DNA of 6,859 bases from Clostridium sp. UBA4746 (GCA_002403785.1 DHIM01000109.1:1-6859), one strand, 5' to 3'. Shown: positions 1-6,669, counted from the first letter of the stretch. Notes: generated from the letters alone by a model not told the origin. Numbers and translations are program-made.

Positions 1-141
1 AAACAATATAATGTATAATTTAAATATTTACATGTATATATTAATATATAATACATTTTATTAAATTTAATAAAAACTATATATAGAACCATAGATATAA
101 ATCACATGTATTATTTTTGATTACTTTGGAGGTGAACTATT
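1..141 (+). promoter_or_regulatory. AT-rich leader of the TPR-GAF-GGDEF gene, promoter uncertain
   Basis: This is noncoding, extremely AT-rich sequence upstream of the first gene. Two exact TATAAT hexamers occur (14-19 and 47-52), but neither has a convincing -35 at 16-18 bp inside the window; the first would need sequence upstream of position 1. The strong Shine-Dalgarno GGAGGTGA at 128-135, 6 nt before the ATG at 142, is clear and fixes the start of the gene. The 16-bp AT palindrome at 35-50 could be a protein site but is easily a product of base composition. The promoter call is a guess; the RBS is seen directly. Confidence 0.3.
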
Positions 142-2349
142 ATGGGAAGCGAAAATATTGACAGTACAATTAATGAAATGTTAGACAACCTTGAAAAAAT
201 AACATATACAAATTCAGAGAAGACAATTGAACTTGGTCTCGAAGTATATTTAGAATGTACAAAAGAAAATCATGAAAAAGGAATGGCATATGCTTTATTG
301 TGCGTAGGGCGAGCTTATATATACATAAGTAAATATGAGAAAGCCATGATGTATTTATTTGATTCCATAAAGTTATCTCAGAAAAACAATATATGTGATT
401 TGCAGTTGCTTGCACAAATAAATATAGGCAATATTTATTTTGACATTGAAAAATATGAAAAGAGCTTGGATTATTATAATTCTGCTGAAAAACTTGCAAA
501 AACATTTAATAATAGTGAAAATCATTATAAAAATCGTTCTGTTGAGAGCTATATGGCTACAATCTATAATAATATCGGCGAAATATATAGAATTCTTAAA
601 TGTTATGAAGATGCAATTATATATTACAATTTGGCTGTTAATATTGAAAGTAAACTTAATTATCAAGCTACATTTGGTATGGTACTTACCAATTTAGGTA
701 ACATTCAATACCAATTAGGTAATTATGAAAGTGCCCTACATTATTTAAATCAAGCTATATCTATTTTATTAAATTATAATTATAAAATTGGCATAGAAGA
801 AGCCTATAGGATACTTGCTTTAATATATGAGAAAAAATCAAAGTATGTGGAATGCGAAAAATATTTTTTAAAAGCCTTGGAGATTTCCTTAGAAACAGAC
901 TACATATATAGTAAAATTGATCTTTTTTTAGATTTCAGTAATTTCCTTGAAAACATAGGTAGAAAAAGTGAAGCAATTGCTAAATTAGAGGAGGGTTACA
1001 GTACTTCTATAGAAAATAAAATGTATGATAAAACTATGGAAATTTGTAAAAGGGCTATCGCTTTGTATGAAAGGGCTAAGGATAATTATAATGCTAATAG
1101 ATATTATAAGTTATATTTTGAAAATGAAGAAAAGTTAGGAAGTATAAAACTTAAAAATAGAGTAAGAAGTTTAAAAACAAAGATCCAGCTTGATAGTCTA
1201 GAAGAGGAGAAGAGGATAATACTAGAAAACAGTGAAGCCCTTAGAATAAAAGCTGAGGACCTTATAGAAATCATAAAAAATATATCAATTATTGGTGAAT
1301 TAGGAGAAAAAATTACCACTACTTTAGAATTAAATCGAATTTATGAAATGTTGCATGATACAATACAAAGTTTTATGGAAGCTAATGCCTTTGGAATTGC
1401 CCTTTATAATGATGAAAAGAGAACAATTGAGTACAAATATCTTATAGAAAACAATGTGATAAATAATATGCATGAAGTTAATTTTAATAATGAAGCAAGT
1501 CTTGCAGTAAAATGTCTAAGAGAGAATAAAATTATAATCATTAATGATATGCATAATGAATATTTAAGTTATGTTGATGATGTAAATTATATTACAAGCA
1601 GTAAGGAAAATTATGATCTAAATTCAGCAATTTACTGTCCACTCACCATTGATAATAATTTAATTGGGGTGATTACAATACAAGCATTCAAGAAAAATTC
1701 ATTTACGATGCTTGCAGTAGAAATGATAAAAGCACTTTCGTCCTACGCTGCTATTGCAATAAATAATGCAATCAAATCAAAGGACTTACTTATTGAAGTG
1801 GAACAAAGGAGGAAAGTTCAAATAAAGCTTCAAGATACTAATAATAAACTAATTTATCTATCTGAAAATGATGGACTTACAGGCATTCCAAATAGAAGAA
1901 AATTTGATTCTATTATTTCAGAGGAATGGATTAAAGCTAAGGAGAAAAAAGGCATTATATCAATCATAATTTTTGATATTGATTGCTTTAAACAATATAA
2001 TGACAACTATGGTCATACAGAGGGGGATAGTTGCTTAATAAAAATAAGCAATGAATTAAGTAAGTCATTAGTAAAAAAATATTTTGCAGCACGTTATGGG
2101 GGAGATGAGTTTGTTATAGTACTCCCAGATACGAATATAGAAGAAGCCAAAAGGTATGGTGAAAATTTGAGACGTAATGTGGAGAAGTTATCGTTAGTTC
2201 ATGAATACTCAAAGGTAAGAGACATCGTAACTGTCACCTTAGGTGTTTCATCTGTTACACCAGATGATGAGGTCACAATTATTGAATTCATAAGAGTGGC
2301 TGATAATGCTCTATATGAAGCAAAGAAAAGGGTAGAAATCAAATTATAG
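142..2349 (+). CDS. TPR-GAF-GGDEF diguanylate cyclase (cytosolic sensor)
   Basis: This 735-residue protein probably makes cyclic di-GMP from two GTP in response to an unknown signal. Residues 48-330 are about six or seven TPR-like helical repeats (for example 48-82, 90-121, 139-171, 179-211, 220-252, with conserved G-x-x-Y/A and Y-x-x-A positions), expected to bind a protein or peptide. A charged coiled coil (about 340-380) leads to a GAF domain (about 394-543), then a second short coiled coil (546-573). The GGDEF domain follows: D577-G-L-T-G with N584-R-R, the metal and substrate stretch F-D612-I-D614 with F-K-x-Y-N-D and G-H-x-x-G-D629, and an exact GGDEF at 653-657. All active-site signatures are intact, so it should be catalytic. 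The I-site RxxD expected at 644-647 reads VKKY, so canonical product inhibition looks absent. There is no signal peptide, transmembrane segment or EAL/HD-GYP domain. The start is fixed by GGAGGTGA 6 nt upstream. The ligand of the GAF and TPR parts is unknown. Confidence 0.93.
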   Translation: MGSENIDSTINEMLDNLEKITYTNSEKTIELGLEVYLECTKENHEKGMAYALLCVGRAYIYISKYEKAMMYLFDSIKLSQKNNICDLQLLAQINIGNIYFDIEKYEKSLDYYNSAEKLAKTFNNSENHYKNRSVESYMATIYNNIGEIYRILKCYEDAIIYYNLAVNIESKLNYQATFGMVLTNLGNIQYQLGNYESALHYLNQAISILLNYNYKIGIEEAYRILALIYEKKSKYVECEKYFLKALEISLETDYIYSKIDLFLDFSNFLENIGRKSEAIAKLEEGYSTSIENKMYDKTMEICKRAIALYERAKDNYNANRYYKLYFENEEKLGSIKLKNRVRSLKTKIQLDSLEEEKRIILENSEALRIKAEDLIEIIKNISIIGELGEKITTTLELNRIYEMLHDTIQSFMEANAFGIALYNDEKRTIEYKYLIENNVINNMHEVNFNNEASLAVKCLRENKIIIINDMHNEYLSYVDDVNYITSSKENYDLNSAIYCPLTIDNNLIGVITIQAFKKNSFTMLAVEMIKALSSYAAIAINNAIKSKDLLIEVEQRRKVQIKLQDTNNKLIYLSENDGLTGIPNRRKFDSIISEEWIKAKEKKGIISIIIFDIDCFKQYNDNYGHTEGDSCLIKISNELSKSLVKKYFAARYGGDEFVIVLPDTNIEEAKRYGENLRRNVEKLSLVHEYSKVRDIVTVTLGVSSVTPDDEVTIIEFIRVADNALYEAKKRVEIKL

Positions 2350-2403
2350 ATTTTAACTATAAATCATAAAAAACAAATAGAAAGATTAAATAATGTTTTT
2401 CAC

Positions 2404-2432
2404 TTGACAATAAATGAATGATCATTTATTAT
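2404..2432 (+). promoter_or_regulatory. Sigma-A-type promoter of the TetR-family gene
   Basis: An exact -35 TTGACA (2404-2409) is separated by 17 bp from a -10 TATTAT (2427-2432, five of six consensus bases). Transcription would start near 2439, only about 16 nt before the ATG at 2455, with the Shine-Dalgarno AGAGGTG at 2443-2449 just inside the message. This is one of the best-formed promoters in the window, so the regulator probably has its own transcript rather than depending on read-through from the GGDEF gene. Confidence 0.75.
2409..2430. promoter_or_regulatory. Probable TetR-family operator (9-4-9 inverted repeat)
   Basis: The arms AATAAATGA (2409-2417) and TCATTTATT (2422-2430) are perfect reverse complements around a 4-bp spacer ATGA. 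A second perfect palindrome, AATGATCATT (2417-2426), is nested inside. The repeat fills the -35/-10 spacer and touches both hexamers, so a bound dimer would block RNA polymerase. TetR-family proteins commonly repress their own genes through such sites, and the TGA...TCATT pattern resembles operators of some Firmicute TetR proteins. The palindrome is seen directly; binding by the adjacent regulator is inferred. Confidence 0.65.
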
Positions 2433-2454
2433 ATAACTTAATAGAGGTGTTCAA

Positions 2455-3018
2455 ATGAGACGAAAAGATGATGAAAAGGAAAAAAGTATAAAGGAAGCAG
2501 TCGTTAAGTTAATACTTAAATTAGGTTTTCATGGTACTTCTATTTCTAAAATTGCTAAAGAGGCAGGGGTTTCCCCAGCTACAGTTTATATTTATTATGA
2601 GAATAAAGAGATTATGCTTCAAGATATATATCATGAGTATTCTGAAGAGATATTTGATTATTTACTTAGTATGGTTTATAAAGATATAGATGGGCATGAG
2701 CTTATTGAAATACTTGCTAGAGGATATTACACTTATATCCAAGAAAATGGAGAAATATTTCATTTTGTAGATCAATTTTCAAGTTGTCCAGCTTTGGCTA
2801 ATCATTGCCTAGAGAGAAAAGGTATAAATAATTTAAATACTTTGCTAGAAGAGATGAAAGAGAAAAGGGTGCTTAAGGATCTTCAAAACGATAATTTGGT
2901 AGCTATACTTTTTTATCCAGTAAAATCCATTGCTATTAAGCAGTGTATTGGAGAAGTTGAACAAGCGAGATTACTAGAAGAAATGATTATGATTATACAG
3001 GATGCGTTGTTAGCTTAA
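2455..3018 (+). CDS. TetR/AcrR-family transcriptional regulator
   Basis: This 187-residue, all-helical protein has the length and layout of a TetR-family repressor. The N-terminal DNA-binding domain spans about residues 10-55. Its helix-turn-helix lies at about 29-48 (T-S-I-S-K-I-A-K-E-A-G-V-S-P-A-T-V-Y), followed by the family-typical Y-Y-x-N-K-E at 47-52. Residues from about 56 on form the variable ligand and dimerisation domain, containing Cys111, Cys118 and Cys164; nothing in it identifies the ligand. The start is supported by AGAGGTG 5 nt upstream. It sits 105 bp after the GGDEF gene and 132 bp before lon, all on the same strand. The promoter contains a strong inverted repeat, so autorepression is likely. 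Whether it also controls lon or a distant target such as a transporter or fatty-acid gene cannot be told from this window. Confidence 0.92.
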   Translation: MRRKDDEKEKSIKEAVVKLILKLGFHGTSISKIAKEAGVSPATVYIYYENKEIMLQDIYHEYSEEIFDYLLSMVYKDIDGHELIEILARGYYTYIQENGEIFHFVDQFSSCPALANHCLERKGINNLNTLLEEMKEKRVLKDLQNDNLVAILFYPVKSIAIKQCIGEVEQARLLEEMIMIIQDALLA

Positions 3019-3042
3019 TTTGATATATTGTTTTACCAAATA

Positions 3043-3063
3043 AGAACGAGAAAATTTTGTTCT
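3043..3063. repeat. Imperfect hairpin between tetR-family gene and lon
   Basis: The outer arms AGAAC (3043-3047) and GTTCT (3059-3063) are exact inverted repeats. As RNA on the + strand the stem could extend to 9 pairs, counting two G-U pairs, around an AAA loop. It begins 24 bp after the TetR stop. No T-run follows on the + strand, so it is not a standard terminator. It could be a weak stop, an RNA processing site, an operator in the lon leader, or chance. No good -10/-35 pair for lon was found in 3019-3140, and no CIRCE or CtsR-type heat-shock site was seen. Confidence 0.3.
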
Positions 3064-3150
3064 AACATATTTACAAAAGTATCTCGCCATTATTTAACAA
3101 TTAATTAAACGAGCATTCACTTATGAAATTAAAAAGAAAGGATGATTATA

Positions 3151-5538
3151 ATGATGAATTTAGATAAGAAAAATAAAGATGGTATGGTAATTCCAGTATC
3201 GGATATAGTTTTATTACCAGGAATGACATATACTTTAAAATTAAATAAGATTAGTCAAGAAGAACTTCAAAATTTAGCTAAAGAGGAGCAGTTTAGTATT
3301 GCATTACCTTTAAAGCAAAACTTTAATCAAAGTCAGTTAAAGCAAGAGGATTTTCATAGTGTTGGTGTTTCCTTTCATGTGAACGGAATTGAAAAAACAG
3401 AAAGCGGATACCAAATAAAGATTAAAGTATTAGATAGGGTGGAAATAAAAGCACTTAATATTGATGATGCTTCAATCCGTGTAGAATTTGAGATAGCACC
3501 AGATGTTATTGATCTTACAGAAAAGAGTCAAGAAGAAATGCTTGAGCAGGTTAAAAAGGTTACCCGTGAGGTTAGTGAAAAATTCCAGGGTTCAGACCAG
3601 TTCATGAAGATGGTAGACGATGAAAAGGATATAAATAAACTAATTGCTCATCTTTCACAGTTTATGCCACTTTCAAATGAAGAAAAATATAATTTAATTG
3701 AAACTCAATCTTTAAAAGAGAGAATACTTAAATTTATGGATTACCTATTAAAACAAAAGGAATCTTTAAAGTTACAATTTGAGATGGCAGAAAAATTTAC
3801 GCAGAAAGCTAACAAAAATTATAGACAATCAGTACTCAGAGAGCAATTAAAAGCTATCCAAAGTGAATTGAATGAAGGCAAAAGTGAAGGTTCTAAAAAA
3901 GACAAAAATTATATAGATAAAATTGAAGAGGCACAAATGCCAGATGAAGTAAAAACTGCTGCCTTAGATGAACTAGGAAAATTAGAAAGACAAAGCGAGG
4001 GTAGTGCTGAATATAATGTTATACGTAACTATTTAGATTTATTAGTTAAGCTTCCTTGGAGAAAGTCTGAACCTAAAGTTATTGATTTAGGAGAAGCAAG
4101 GAGGATACTAGATAAACAGCATTATGGACTCGAAAAGGTTAAGGATAGAATAATACAACATTTAGCGGTTATGCAGCTTAAAAAGGATAAAAAAGGTTCT
4201 ATTTTATTACTTGTTGGACCTCCTGGCACAGGAAAGACGAGTTTAGGTAAAAGTATTGCACAGGCACTAGATAGAAAATATATAAGATTGAGTTTAGGTG
4301 GCATACGTGATGAAGCTGAAATTAGAGGACATAGAAGAACGTATATTGGTGCAATGCCAGGAAGAATTATTCAAAGCATTAAAAAAGCAGGAGAAATAAA
4401 TCCAGTTATGGTTTTAGATGAAGTGGACAAGCTAATGACTGGTTATAATGGAGATCCAGCTAGTGCATTACTTGAGGTACTAGATCCTGAACAAAATAAT
4501 AGCTTTACTGATCACTATTTGGATTTACCTTATGATTTGTCAGAAGTATTCTTTGTAGCAACAGCTAACTCTTTGGATAATATTCCAAGACCTCTACTCG
4601 ATAGAATGGAGATTATTCAAATATCTAGTTATACTATGAATGAAAAATTCCATATTGGCAAAAATCACTTAATACCTGAAATACTTGAAGAACATGGACT
4701 TAACAATCAGCAGTTAATTATTGAAGATGAGGCTCTGCAAAAGATAGTTAGTGAATATACTCAAGAAGCTGGAGTTCGAGGATTAAAAAAACAATTAGCT
4801 ACACTTGCGAGAATTACTTCAGAAAAGATTGTGTCACATAAGGGAGACTTACCATTTATTGTTACAGTTAGCCAGCTTGATGATTTGCTTGGAAGAAAAG
4901 TTTCAAGTCATGATAAGGCTCAGCGAGATAACCCACCAGGAGTTGTTACAGGTCTCGCATGGACATCTGTAGGTGGAGAGATACTTTTCATTGAAGCTAC
5001 GGACATGATAGGAAGTGGACAAGTTACATTAACAGGACAACTAGGAGATGTTATGAAAGAGTCTGCAAAGATATCTTTAAGTCTACTTAAGTCAAGGCTA
5101 CCAATGAATTCTATAAATTTTAAGGAAAGAGATCTTCATATTCATGTTCCATCAGGATCTGTTCCAAAAGATGGTCCATCAGCTGGCATTACCTTATTTA
5201 CTGCACTTGCATCACTTGTTACAGGAATAAAGGTGGATTCAAAGCTTGCGATGACAGGCGAAATCACTTTAAGAGGAGCGGTACTTCCGATAGGTGGACT
5301 TAAGGAAAAATTGATAGGAGCTCAAAGAGCTGGTATAACAAAAATATTAATTCCAAAGGAGAACTTAGTTGATCTAAAGGAAGTACCAGAAGAAGTTAAG
5401 AGTCAATTAGCTATTAAAGAAGTAGAGACTGTTGAGGATGTTCTTCGTGAAACTTTGGGAATATCATTACCTAGGGTAGAACATGTATTCAATCCTAATA
5501 TATCTATTGAAGCAACATTTAACGCAAATCAAATGTAG
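3151..5538 (+). CDS. lon: ATP-dependent serine protease Lon (LonA, endopeptidase La)
   Basis: This LonA protease degrades misfolded and regulatory proteins in the cytosol as an ATP-driven hexamer. With the start chosen here it has 795 residues, the usual LonA length. Residues about 10-195 are the N-terminal substrate-recognition domain (I-P-x-S-D-I-V-L-L-P-G-M near the start). A coiled-coil linker follows (about 196-300, including L-R-E-Q-L-K-A-I-Q). The AAA+ module has Walker A GPPGTGKT at 356-363 (Lys362), Walker B V-M-V-L-D423-E424, sensor 1 A-T-A-N-S and sensor 2 G-V-R-G-L-K-K. The protease domain carries the nucleophile Ser677 in P-K-D-G-P-S-A-G and the dyad Lys720 in G-G-L-K-E-K, the normal 43 residues apart. 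All key residues are present. The ATG at 3151 is preferred because AAAGG (3137-3141) lies 9 nt before it; the in-frame ATG at 3142 touches that site directly. The neighbour is a TetR-family gene. An intrinsic terminator lies just downstream. Confidence 0.96.
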   Translation: MMNLDKKNKDGMVIPVSDIVLLPGMTYTLKLNKISQEELQNLAKEEQFSIALPLKQNFNQSQLKQEDFHSVGVSFHVNGIEKTESGYQIKIKVLDRVEIKALNIDDASIRVEFEIAPDVIDLTEKSQEEMLEQVKKVTREVSEKFQGSDQFMKMVDDEKDINKLIAHLSQFMPLSNEEKYNLIETQSLKERILKFMDYLLKQKESLKLQFEMAEKFTQKANKNYRQSVLREQLKAIQSELNEGKSEGSKKDKNYIDKIEEAQMPDEVKTAALDELGKLERQSEGSAEYNVIRNYLDLLVKLPWRKSEPKVIDLGEARRILDKQHYGLEKVKDRIIQHLAVMQLKKDKKGSILLLVGPPGTGKTSLGKSIAQALDRKYIRLSLGGIRDEAEIRGHRRTYIGAMPGRIIQSIKKAGEINPVMVLDEVDKLMTGYNGDPASALLEVLDPEQNNSFTDHYLDLPYDLSEVFFVATANSLDNIPRPLLDRMEIIQISSYTMNEKFHIGKNHLIPEILEEHGLNNQQLIIEDEALQKIVSEYTQEAGVRGLKKQLATLARITSEKIVSHKGDLPFIVTVSQLDDLLGRKVSSHDKAQRDNPPGVVTGLAWTSVGGEILFIEATDMIGSGQVTLTGQLGDVMKESAKISLSLLKSRLPMNSINFKERDLHIHVPSGSVPKDGPSAGITLFTALASLVTGIKVDSKLAMTGEITLRGAVLPIGGLKEKLIGAQRAGITKILIPKENLVDLKEVPEEVKSQLAIKEVETVEDVLRETLGISLPRVEHVFNPNISIEATFNANQM

Positions 5539-5565
5539 AAATATATAAAAATAATAAACTAAGAG

Positions 5566-5598
5566 ATGATTTCTGTATTGTACAGAAGTCATTTTTTT
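5566..5598 (+). terminator. Intrinsic terminator of lon
   Basis: A 12-bp stem, ATGATTTCTGTA (5566-5577) against TACAGAAGTCAT (5581-5592), closes a 3-nt loop with a single T-G wobble. It runs into seven Ts (5592-5598). It starts 27 bp after the lon stop. On the - strand the same stem is followed only by a broken T-rich stretch, so it may partly stop transcripts from the opposing thi operon as well. Confidence 0.88.
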
Positions 5599-5683
5599 GT
5601 CCATTTAGCATCTATAATTATTTGTTTTGATTAATTTTGTTTATCTGTACAAGAGAAAATATCTGAGAGATCAAAAGAAAGAT

Positions 5684-6184
5684 TTACTCCCTAGTCATTA
5701 GTCCTTTGTTTGTACCAATTGGGGCACCTAGAGGCATGATTGCGGCAGCACCAACATCTCTTAACCGCTTTGCGGACATAAGGTCTGGGCTCATATATGG
5801 TAGGACAACAAACCCTTCTTTTACTAAAATTTCGGTTGCTTTAATTGTTTCAAAATTGTCAGGAAGAAGATATTTGTTGTCTGATATTACCTCAATTTTA
5901 ATCCAGTTACCGCAGCCTGCAGCTTTTGCAATATGAGCAATACGTATTGCTTCCTCAGCATTTCTAGCGCCAGATGTGTTTGGCATTAAAGTACAAGATT
6001 TAGGTATGTAATTTAGTATATTCTCGTCTTTTGAATTAAAATCCATTCGTCTAAGTGCAACTGTGACGACCTGAGCCTTTGATGCTTTAATTACTTCAGG
6101 AATCATTTTATTTGTTGGATACTTTCCTGTTCCGATAAAAAGCCTACTAGTTAGTTCAATACCACCTATTATTAATTTGTCCAT
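5684..6184 (-). pseudogene. thiG: Thiazole synthase ThiG, C-terminally truncated
   Basis: ThiG condenses deoxyxylulose 5-phosphate, the ThiS thiocarboxylate and dehydroglycine into the thiazole of thiamine. The N-terminal part is well conserved: G18-T-G-K-Y near the start, N69-T-S-G, I95-K96-I-E98 with the Schiff-base lysine at the family position 96 and the catalytic Glu98, L-L-P-D at 106-109, V-L-P-Y-M-S-P-D, and I-M-P-L-G-A-P-I-G at 149-157. The reading frame then stops at residue 166, where family members run to about 255. The missing part holds the V-D-A-G-I-G segment with the second catalytic Asp (182 in Bacillus numbering) and the N-T-A phosphate-binding end of the TIM barrel. The product should be unable to fold or work normally. 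It follows thiS with a 4-nt gap; its Shine-Dalgarno AGGAGGT (6192-6198) lies in the end of thiS. No thiH or thiF follows; lon's terminator is reached within 90 bp. A wholly new use for the short form is possible but unsupported. Confidence 0.88.
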
Positions 6185-6188
6185 ACAA

Positions 6189-6389
6189 TTAACCTCCTAC
6201 AACGAAACTTAAGATTTCTATTTCGTCGTTTTCTTTTATTACTGTATTTTCCCATTCTTCTTTGTTTAGAATATTCAAGTTGTATTCAATTACAATTTTT
6301 TCGCTCTTAAGTTTTTTTGATTCTATTAATGTTAAAATGCTTGTACCTAATTGGAGATTAAGGGAATCACCATTTAAAGTAATGTTCAT
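6189..6389 (-). CDS. thiS: Sulfur carrier protein ThiS
   Basis: ThiS is a small ubiquitin-like (beta-grasp) protein that carries sulfur as a C-terminal thiocarboxylate and delivers it to ThiG for thiazole formation. The 66 residues are the normal length. The N-terminal M-N-I-T-L-N-G matches the family's first strand, the middle has the typical E-x-x-E-x-x-x-V-I-K-E-N-D-E-I-E-I-L pattern, and the protein ends in V-V-G-G, the diglycine needed for adenylation and thiocarboxylation. The start is fixed by AAGGAGGT (6396-6403) 6 nt upstream. It is the first gene after a TPP riboswitch and terminator, so it should be expressed when thiamine pyrophosphate is low. Its partner ThiG is truncated and no activating ThiF is in the window, so ThiS may be an orphan here unless partners are encoded elsewhere. 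Confidence 0.93.
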   Translation of the reverse strand: MNITLNGDSLNLQLGTSILTLIESKKLKSEKIVIEYNLNILNKEEWENTVIKENDEIEILSFVVGG

Positions 6390-6411
6390 TATTGTACCTC
6401 CTTAAATTTTT

Positions 6412-6441
6412 ACAAATAAAAAAGCTTACCAAATGGTAAGC
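6412..6441 (-). terminator. Riboswitch-controlled intrinsic terminator before thiS
   Basis: Read on the - strand, a perfect 7-bp stem GCTTACC/GGTAAGC (6441-6435 and 6430-6424) with a 4-nt ATTT loop is followed by TTTTTTATTT. It lies between the TPP aptamer and the thiS ribosome binding site, the position of an expression-platform terminator. The 5' arm GCTTACC can instead pair at six of seven positions with GGGAAGC, the 3' edge of the aptamer (6474-6468), giving a plausible antiterminator when TPP is absent. Confidence 0.87.
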
Positions 6442-6462
6442 CAAATACACAAAAAAAGTGTC

Positions 6463-6550
6463 TAAATGCTTCCCTACGGTGGTACAAACCACTTCAAGTT
6501 CAAAGAGTTAAGATTTTCATCTCTCTCAGCCTTTCGGCACCCCTAGCTTA
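6463..6550 (-). promoter_or_regulatory. TPP riboswitch (THI element)
   Basis: The - strand carries the conserved thi-box parts in order: GGGGTGC (6543-6537), a very short P3 hairpin GCC-GAAA-GGC (6538-6529), CTGAGA (6529-6524), TTTGAAC (6504-6498), a P5 hairpin GTGG/CCAC, and CGTAGGGAAGC (6478-6468). The closing P1 helix can form between TAAGCT (6550-6545) and AGCATTTA downstream of the GGGA. The aptamer binds thiamine pyrophosphate and, with the terminator just downstream, should switch off thiS-thiG when thiamine is plentiful. The P3 arm is minimal and the P5 loop (TTTGTA) differs from the common GATAATG form, but the core bases are kept. Confidence 0.95.
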
Positions 6551-6568
6551 ATTATTCTGTTGGTTTTG

Positions 6569-6597
6569 ATTATATGCTTGTACAATTAGATTGTAAA
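6569..6597 (-). promoter_or_regulatory. Promoter of the thiS-thiG transcript
   Basis: On the - strand a -35 TTTACA (6597-6592) and an exact -10 TATAAT (6574-6569) are separated by 17 bp. Transcription would start near 6562, about 12 nt before the riboswitch P1 helix, so the whole aptamer lies at the 5' end of the message as expected. It is back to back with the + strand promoter at 6642-6669. Confidence 0.82.
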
Positions 6598-6641
6598 GTA
6601 TTTATTTATAAAAGTTTATTGAAAAATTTTGGACATAAATA

Positions 6642-6669
6642 TTGAAAACTATAAAGTGGTGTGTATAAT
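6642..6669 (+). promoter_or_regulatory. Promoter of the small membrane-protein ORF
   Basis: The -35 TTGAAA (6642-6647) and an exact -10 TATAAT (6664-6669) are 16 bp apart on the + strand. A start near 6676 would give a leader of about 18 nt that still contains the AAAGG motif (6679-6683) before the ATG at 6694. The match to a small ORF directly downstream makes this more than a chance hexamer pair in AT-rich DNA. Confidence 0.6.

Noticed and set aside
35..50. 16-bp palindrome of A and T upstream of the GGDEF gene
   Set aside because: It consists only of alternating A/T in a very AT-rich leader, so chance is the simplest explanation.
170..697. Several open frames overlapping the TPR-coding region on both strands
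   Set aside because: They are low-complexity shadows of an AT-rich gene without ribosome binding sites or family likeness.
2369..2400. AAAAACA/TGTTTTT inverted repeat after the GGDEF gene as a terminator
   Set aside because: The stem is nearly all A-T with an 18-nt loop; it would be too weak, and no other terminator is evident there.
3112..3128. TTCA-CTTA-TGAA dyad before lon as a second TetR operator
   Set aside because: The arms are only four bases and point in the opposite sense to the TGA...TCA arms of the candidate operator at 2409-2430.
3142..3150. ATG at 3142 as the lon start (three residues longer)
   Set aside because: The only Shine-Dalgarno, AAAGG at 3137-3141, touches this ATG with no spacing, while the ATG at 3151 is 9 nt away.
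4122..4304. Open frame on the - strand inside lon
   Set aside because: It is the shadow of the Walker A region of lon, with no independent support.
5603..5620. Minus-strand I-I-I-D-A peptide resembling the lost V-I-V-D-A-G motif of ThiG
   Set aside because: It is in another frame and about 29 nt too far from the preceding codons, and such short matches are easy in AT-rich DNA.
5706..5936. Open frame on the + strand inside thiG
   Set aside because: It is antisense to well-conserved ThiG codons, has no ribosome binding site and resembles no family.
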